From Lathyrus oleraceus (lineage: Eukaryota > Streptophyta > Magnoliopsida > Fabales > Fabaceae), in contig NC_066581.1 in assembly GCF_024323335.1 (NCBI RefSeq), positions 438,495,781 through 438,559,780 of the forward strand: a stretch of DNA of 64,000 nt. Direction: 5' to 3'. The notes beneath the pieces are model-generated. The model saw nothing but the letters and a program-made list of their open reading frames with translations, was not told the DNA's origin and ran no database searches. Of this stretch, positions 57,772 through 64,000 are shown in pieces. The position numbers and the translations under genes are program-made. Position 1 is the first letter of the stretch; every line of letters begins with the position of its first letter.

Positions 57772-59701
57772 GACCTCACCAGACTGGTCTACCACCAACC
57801 ACCATGAAAATAAAAAACAAGGACATGGATTCAAATAAAAAATGCTCAGGCGCTCGAATTTAGCCTCAATTTTTTCCAATTCCAAGTATATAAAAATATA
57901 CAAGGATCTGAATTTTGAGGATCATGAACTGAGTTGCTTCAATTTGACCTCGAAGCAACTTAATCTTGTTTCCTATATTGGTAGGATTTCATCCAACCAA
58001 AAATCACAAAGAATGGTGAAGAATTAAGAGAGAATCGAAGAGATGAAGTTTCTGAAAAATCACCTTTGAGTTGCTTCAAATTCACTTGATCTTGATCTGG
58101 ATTCGCTTGCTTTCTCTTCCTCTTACTTACAGTAATCAATTGAAATGAAAAGGGGAATGAATTCTTGGAGTTTGAATTTCCAAAACAGGACATGAAATTC
58201 AACTCGATTGTAAAAATCTTCAAAAAATTCTATGGAATGGAGGGTTTGGATTGTTCTGGAAAAGCTTGGGCAAGGTGTTGATGAAGTTCTGAGCTCATTG
58301 CACTTGTATTTATAGGCTTGGCATATGATTTTCACACACTTCCATTCAAATGCCAAAAATAGCAATTCAAGTGTGCATGCTTGCATGTGGGTGTACAAAG
58401 CCCAAAGAATCATTTGAAAAGGTCCAAAATCGTGCATAAATCATGCTGAAAGCAATGTATTAAACCATGTAATGTTGAAATGAGTTTGATCATGAAATCC
58501 TTCCAAAAGGTACCATGCCTTGCACCCATGCGCAAGTCCTTCAATATTGGTCCAAATGAGACGATTTTGTACTTTTTGAAAAGGTAAGATGAAGGGGAAC
58601 AACTTCCATGTTGAAAACCTTTCTTTTTGAAGCTTGATTCGTGATGGATTTTGAGGTGGAAGTTTGGGAAATCAAACATATATGAAAATTTTCTAAGTAC
58701 CAAGTCAAATATTCATTTCTTCCACCTTGAATAACTTTTGCTATGGACTTCAAATGGAAAACGTTCCTTCACCATAGTTGTAGATATTTAAAACCTCTTC
58801 AATTTGGTCACAAATTTGACCTCATTTGGATTTGGCATGAAGTAGTTATGCCTTTTAGAAGTTGAGGAAAATCACTTGTACAATGGTAATGACCCAAAAT
58901 GACCTATAATGTTTCCTCTTGGCATATGCATTTGCAGGTTGAATTTGAGCTTCCTCCAAACATAAAAGTTGTAATAGACATCTTGAATTTGATCATTGAA
59001 TTTTAATGGATTTCATCTCATAAAAATTGAGTAAGTTATGGTCTTGGGAAGTTGACCTCCTAACTAGGGTTCAGACAAAATGACCTATAATCTTTCTCCA
59101 TAAAAAATGACTTCCCCAGCAAAACTAGCTCTTGACTTCAACATGAACCATATTGCTAGCTTGACATTCTCTTGAATTTTGGGACTCATGGAGGATCATA
59201 TAGGAATAAGATGATGTGATATGAAGTATCCCTTGAATTATTTGATCAATTGATGAAGAAACTTGTTGAGGAAGTCACACAAGATATCTAAATGAATTAG
59301 GGTTTCCAAGGAAAACAAGCTTCAAACTCTTGATGATTTCTTGATGAAAATGATATGTGAAGACCATGGGGATCCATATATCATGTCTAGAGTCAATGTG
59401 AACCACTTATTGATTGATCTCCTTGAGTTAAGGGTCTTAAACCCTATATATGAGCTTGATGGAGCATAGGTGAGCATTTACACTACCCACAAAGAATCAA
59501 AGCTATACATAGACATATTTTTGGTATTTTGGTTAGTACATAATAAAAAACAAAATATGATACAATGAAATGTGCTTGGTGATCTGTCTCAATGCAAACC
59601 CAATGAATGAGAGGTAAGGAGGATGCCAATGTGTGATCCCAAAGCCAATGCATATGATGAGATTGCATGAGGGATCTTAGGGTCAAAATTAGGGTCTTAC
59701 A
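57772..59701 (-). mobile_element. Ogre LTR, piece 3 of 3 (copy I)
   Basis: The 5' part of the minus-strand LTR I, ending at 59701 with the reverse of TGTAAGACCCTAATTTTG. TATA box (rev.) at 58306-58314, and motif pair CATTATAGGTC in reverse at 58903 and 59084 (181 bp apart). Together the three pieces are about 4,485 bp, close to LTR E (4,504 bp) after allowing for about 140 bp lost. Confidence 0.85.
58306..58314 (-). promoter_or_regulatory. TATA box of LTR I
   Basis: TATAAATAC on the minus strand, about 1.4 kb from the LTR 5' end. Confidence 0.55.
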
Positions 59702-61239
59702 TTGTTGGCCTTTAATCATGATGATTTTGACTTCAAGTCTCATAAAACTCAATGGATCTTGGGTGTTGATGGGGTGGAAACCCTAATCCACCAAAATGGA
59801 TGTTTTATTTTGATGATGAATTGATCAAATTTGTGATTCAATTTGGGTGTGACCTCTCTTGTCCCCTTCCTTCTTCATCACCTTATTTTCCCTTTCATCA
59901 ATTGGATGGATTCGTTTCTAGCTTGTTCATGATGTGTGGATTGGTACTTAATGAACTTCCATCATTTCAAATATACCTTCTAAGTGATCATGAATCATTT
60001 AAGGTACTTTGGATTGATGCATAAGTTTGTCCTAACTGTCATGAAATGTGGATTGAAGTAATGGACCATACTCGTATCCTTTGTGCTTGATCATACCCTT
60101 TATTTTTCTTTTCTTGTGTATCATAGCTTTAGGAGAATGATTTACACAACATCTCTCTAGCATGTATTAACATAAACATTCTTATTGACTAGCCTCAGAT
60201 AGTTGTGACTTCTACTTAAGTCCAATTATGATTGCTCAACTTAGCGCTAAATTTATCCCAAACGCAGTGGCATTTTTATAAGTGATATTGTAAGTCTCAT
60301 ATTCCTCATGGTATTATGTGAAAATATTGTTCATTTTCCATTTGTGAGATTTAGTGGCATACTTGTTGAAATATTGGTTCATATTTTCATGCTTGTGAGT
60401 GGATAGTTGAGTGTTCTCCAAAAAATGACCAAAACATCTTTTTATCTTCACCAACATCTCTTACTAACATTTTACTTGTATTAACTTTTACTTCAAAGTC
60501 ATTTTCCTTAACGCCTTTATTTTTTTATGTCATTTATTTTATGCTTTATATTTAACATTTAGTATCATATTATTTATATTTATATCATTTTATTCTTTAT
60601 CCATTTGGACATTTCTTTAGTGTCATTGCTAAGAAAACCTAAACAGAAACTTGTTTCTCTTAACTCATGGACTTGTGGTTACTATCCTTGGGATCAATGT
60701 TGAGTTATGGAATTAGAATTAGGATATTGACCCTAGATTTGGAATTTGTGACTTAAGACCTTGGAATTCATCTGTTACCTTTGACTTTGGACTTCTTTGT
60801 GAAGACTTGGCTTGATTACTTTGGTTTCATCTAATACACGAATTATTATTAGCTTGTTTTGGGCTTGTTTAAGGCTTAATCCAAAGGAGGGAATTCCTTC
60901 TTGACTTATGTCATAAAGCTTGCTATCTCTTTGTTATATCTTTCTTCTTTAGCTTTTACTTTACTGCTTTAGGATAGTCTCTTCTTCTCCTCCCCTTTCT
61001 TTAATTTTCAAAATCTTCTCTCTTTTTTCAAAATCTTCTTATTTTTAACTTAAACCACTTTCTCAATAAACCTTAACTTTTGTCAAGTGATTTTCAAAAC
61101 CTTTTTCTTAATAAATGCTAATTCATCTTAAGCATACTCAGACTAATTTCAAAAGAAACTAAAAAATGCATAACCCATTCAAACCATATTGTGCCTTTTA
61201 TGCACTTTTCCTTTTTTAAAATTTTTCCTTTTCATATTC
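59702..61239 (+). mobile_element. old diverged Ogre-like LTR debris
   Basis: 59725-59815 resembles the leader hairpin unit (CTTGGGTGTTGATGGGGTGG...CCACCAAAATGGATG). From about 59840 to 61230 the order of motifs follows the middle and late LTR of E: GCCTCAGATAGTTGTGACTTC, AGCGCTAAATTT, TGATATTGTAAGTCTC, TTGAGTGTTCTCCAAAAAATGAC, AGGATAGTCTCTTC. Alignment is patchy and the termini are not recognisable. It is the oldest-looking Ogre-like sequence here. No coding potential seen. Confidence 0.6.
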
Positions 61240-61572
61240 ATTTTCATAGTTGAGTCATATTCATTGAAGTGCAGATGAATTTGAGACTTGATGATCTTGA
61301 AATGATGTATATTTGAGCTTGATTATTGATGAGGGGAATCACATGATAATTATGAATACATGAGAAGCTTGAATCATTGAGGGGTACACATGACCTTGAT
61401 CAGTCAACCACTTAGCTTCTTGATCCAACACACCTACCTTGTAAGAGCAACAAGCAAGATATTTTGTATTTTCATGAGGTTAGTGATATGAAATGATGTA
61501 TGATGATCTCTTGATGCTATCAAATGATGCAAAAAGAGGTGGGATCTTAGGGATAAAAATTAGGGCATGACA
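61240..61572 (-). mobile_element. LTR 5' terminal fragment, other subfamily
   Basis: On the minus strand it starts TGTCATGCCCTAATTTT (61572) and continues TATCCCTAAGATCCC, like the TGTAAGACCC...CCTAAGATCCC start of Ogre LTRs but diverged. Only about 330 bp remain. Which lineage it belongs to is not settled by the sequence. Confidence 0.55.
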
Positions 61573-61654
61573 ATATGGCTTGGATTAGTATAAAAAGAGA
61601 CTTAGGCATCAAGCAAAAGTGGGGAGACACCTAAGTGTGATACTTAGGTAGGAT
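61573..61654. other. 82 bp of unassigned sequence
   Basis: Between the LTR fragment and the Athila LTR. I see no repeat, ORF or motif in it. Confidence 0.5.
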
Positions 61655-62058
61655 TGATGACACTGAAATTCACCGTATTTTTGACTCCGATTTCGCATGC
61701 CTTTTAGTTGTTTTATTGTTATTTTGTTATGTTATTACAATTTTTTTCTTTGTTTTCAGGTTTTTAGTCTAATCGGAGCCCCGATCGAGAAAATGAGCGA
61801 AAATGAGCTAAAAAGCCACAAAATCAACATTTTACACTTGTGGCTCCCACTGTGGCGGGCGCCATGGGTCCAACCATGACGTGTCCCAGTTTCAAACTCT
61901 CCTCAACTTCCACGCCTCCCATGATCTCCACTTGGGCGCTGCAATTTCCTCCTGTGGCGGGCACCATGATGTTGTGGCGGGCGCCACAAGAACAAAATGG
62001 TTCCCACCCATTTTCAAACATAGGGGCATCCTTATAATCTCCATGTTCTTTTCTTGCC

Positions 62059-62067
62059 TATAAATAG
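62059..62067 (+). promoter_or_regulatory. TATA box of Athila LTR
   Basis: TATAAATAG about 400 bp into the LTR, followed about 30-60 bases later by TTCACTTGTTTCATCATCC, a plausible start region. Confidence 0.65.
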
Positions 62068-62294
62068 AGCCTTGATTTCACTTGTTTCATCATCCAAACT
62101 TAGTTACAACTAGGCATATATCAGTATTGTGTAAAAGTGGTAATCGCTTCACATCGGAGTGTTGCCACATTGTGTAATCGAGTCTGTAATCGAGTTTGGA
62201 GCACTTTGGAAGGAAGTTTAATCCTGCCGCCATTTTCATTTCTGTTCCGCACTTTATTTGACCCTCCGATGGAGCAGGTTTTATTGCTTTACCT

Positions 62295-62525
62295 TTGTCT
62301 ACTTTATTTTCCCGCACTGCCTTTGTTTTGGTTACTTTCCCGCACTGCCTTTATATTGTTTACTTTCCAGCACTGCCTTTATTTAGTTTACTTTCCCGCA
62401 CTCGCACTTTACTTTGTTTATTTCTCGCACTGCACTACTTTCCTTTATTTCTTGCACCGCACTACTTTTATTTACTTTTTCTCACTCGCACTACTTTTAT
62501 TTACTTTCCTGCATTCGCACTTATT
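62295..62525 (+). repeat. pyrimidine-rich degenerate tandem repeat
   Basis: About ten units of 20-30 bp built on TTTACTTTCCCGCACTGCC, drifting to TTTATTTACTTTCYYGCACTCGCAC. Inside the Athila LTR downstream of the TATA box. Confidence 0.85.
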
Positions 62526-63363
62526 ACTTTTTTTTAAAAGTCTTTTACTTATCCGTTTTTATGATAAAAATTAAAATGTATTTTTACTTTACCATGTCTG
62601 GCTAAACCTATAAAGGTTAGAATGTTAGGATCGTAATTGAACCGATAATCCGTATAATTGTTTGTAGAAACACTTAAGGGCTATTTTGACTTTCAACTTA
62701 AGTTTTCCGGCACTTAATTTCCGTTGGGTAAGATCGAAAGTCGTCTGACGTCTGTTTAAACTTAGTTGTTTTTTAACTATTTCAAATATAGCGAAAGCGC
62801 TTTGTTTAGTTCATTAGGAGTTTTTAACTTAAAAGGAAAAGTGATTTTAAAACTATTTTCGGACGCGTTTATAAGTTTAGAGTCTGGTTCGTGAGAACCT
62901 CTTTTGGTTAAGAAATCCAGGTCAAAATAATTTTCAACTTAGTCAAGACACTATATTTCTTAAAAATAGGTTTGCTACTCTAACGCAATATGCGCCTTTT
63001 TATAAGTGACAATAAGAGGGTTTGATTAGGGAGTACAACTCGGTTCTGAATACATGAAAGCGACAATTCCCGTTAAATTGGTTCTTTTCAAAGTAGGAAA
63101 CACTGCCCATAAGTAATTCTATTAGCAAGTACTTGGATTGTTAATTGATTATGTGAATTACATTCGAACCTGTCTTTATTAATTGAATTTAATTGAATAC
63201 TGTATTTTTCATTATGCACTCTTAAAAACCCTGTTTCGATTACCTTAGATAAGCACCGTAACAATAGATAACGATAGATCGACATTTGGTCTCTGTGGAT
63301 TCGACAATCTTTTATATTACTCTGACACGTTCGTATACTTGCGAAAAACACGCATCAAGTTTT

Positions 63364-63381
63364 TGGCGCCGTTGTCGGGGA
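63364..63381 (+). other. Athila primer binding site
   Basis: TGGCGCCGTTGTCGGGGA, complementary to the 3' end of plant tRNA-Asp except for one G-U type position. This is the standard site of Athila elements, six bases after the LTR end. Confidence 0.9.
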
Positions 63382-63447
63382 CCAATTTCGTCAAATTTCG
63401 TACCCTGTTGTTATATCGTTTAGACTTAGGTTGCTACCTGCCGGTCA

Positions 63448-64000
63448 ATGCGAAGGACTCGTAGCCCCGGAAGCTTAGTAGATCCTCTGGCGGAACCTGA
63501 ACGTTACGCTCACGCACGTTTATTTTTCCATAGAATTAGGAGAGCTATGGCCGAAGATCAAAATCAAAGACCTCTTAAGGATTTCTCCCAACCATCCAAC
63601 GAAGAACCTAGTTCTAGTATAGTAAACCCAACCATCCAAGCTAATAATTTCGAACTTAAACCCTCCCTGTTGCAACTAGTGCAACAGATACAATTCGCAG
63701 ATCTTGCTACTGAGAACCCAAACCAACATTTAAAAATCTTTCTCCAATTAGCAGACACTTTTAAAACCAATGAAGCTTCTCCCGAGGCAATCCGTTTAAG
63801 ATTATTCCCTTTCTCCCTCAGAGATAAAGCCCTATCATGGTTAGATTCCCTTCCACCCAATTCCATAACAACTTGGGAAAACCTTAGAAAAGTCTTCCTT
63901 GCTAGATACTTTCCCCCAAGTAAGACCGCCGTTCTTTGAAACCAAATAACTAAATTTACCCAGAATCAAGGAGAATCGTTGTTCGAAGCTTGGGAGAGAT
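63448..64000 (+). pseudogene. gag: Athila gag, 5' part
   Basis: Frame from ATG 63448 (MRRTRSPGSLVDPLAEPERY; another ATG at 63547 gives MAEDQNQRPLKDF) into the capsid-like Retrotrans_gag region: NNFELKPSLLQLVQQIQF, RLRLFPFSLRDKALSWLDSL and TTWENLRKVFLARYFP, strings typical of Athila gag. A TGA at 63937-63939 interrupts it, and the same frame continues after it (NQITKFTQNQGESLFEAWER) to the window edge, so the stop is a mutation, probably from CGA. The gag would normally run several hundred residues more. The rest of the element is outside the window. Confidence 0.92.

Larger units (their letters stand above)
61655..63357 (+). mobile_element. Athila-lineage 5' LTR
   Basis: About 1.7 kb, starting TGATGACACTGAAATTC (61655, or TGACACTG at 61658) and ending CGCATCA at 63357, seven bases before a tRNA-Asp-type primer site. 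TATA box 62059-62067. It contains three GTGGCGGGC(G/A)CCA boxes and a pyrimidine-rich tandem region (62295-62525). The exact 5' edge is uncertain because the 3' LTR is outside the window. Short ORFs inside (for example 62137-62574) follow the low-complexity repeats. Confidence 0.8.

Noticed and set aside
62137..62574. ORF of 145 codons rich in Leu, Phe and Tyr, resembling a membrane protein
   Set aside because: Produced by the pyrimidine-rich tandem repeat in the Athila LTR; overlapping frames give the same kind of peptide.

Overview
The window looks like plant nuclear DNA made of nested Ty3/gypsy LTR retrotransposons, with no host gene that I can support. Most of it is Ogre (Tat lineage): LTRs of about 4.2-5.0 kb that start TGTAAGACCC and end CGCTACA, an 18-base primer binding site TGGCGACTCTGCTGGGGA, an extra ORF1 upstream of gag, a non-coding gap between protease and reverse transcriptase, two RNase H domains and a repeat-rich 3' UTR. 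Such a density of Ogre copies is typical of the legume tribe Fabeae (Pisum, Vicia, Lathyrus, Lens). That assignment is inference; no single-copy gene is present to confirm it.

Layout. 1-3082 (minus): 5' part of Ogre copy D, with ORF1 remnant, leader and an LTR piece. 3083-8850 (minus): copy C, with leader, primer site and a complete LTR. 8851-15091 (plus): copy E, with 3' UTR repeats and a complete LTR. 15092-16238 (minus): a gag/ORF1 fragment of copy I. 16239-31095 (plus): copy A, the only copy with all coding domains (5' LTR with gaps, leader, ORF1, gag-protease, gap, RT-RH-aRH-integrase, 3' UTR). 31096-33310: truncated 3' LTR of A. About 33311-42829 (plus): 3' UTR and complete LTR of another copy, B, joined in tandem. 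42830-59701 (minus): leader and LTR of copy I. Its LTR is cut into three pieces by copy F (44874-about 52505, plus: LTR, leader, ORF1, gag start) and by solo LTR H (53580-57766, plus, flanked by the 5-bp duplication CGGTG). 59702-61654: old, diverged LTR-like debris. 61655-64000 (plus): 5' LTR, tRNA-Asp-type primer site and gag start of an Athila-lineage element that runs off the right edge.

How the parts relate. Copy I seems to be an older minus-strand host element: its LTR and leader lie right of A/B and its ORF1/gag fragment lies left of them. A/B, E, F and H inserted into it, and C probably went into E. None of the coding regions is intact. In A every break in gag, protease and pol except the gap before RT is an in-frame stop, and most stops are C-to-T type changes, as expected from deamination of methylated DNA. 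The less expected signals are RNA-level. A leader hairpin is kept by paired base changes among copies. Three GAAA-type stem-loops follow the integrase stop. The 3' UTRs carry arrays of small hairpins with compensating stem changes. Pairs of a conserved LTR motif lie 180-184 bp apart.
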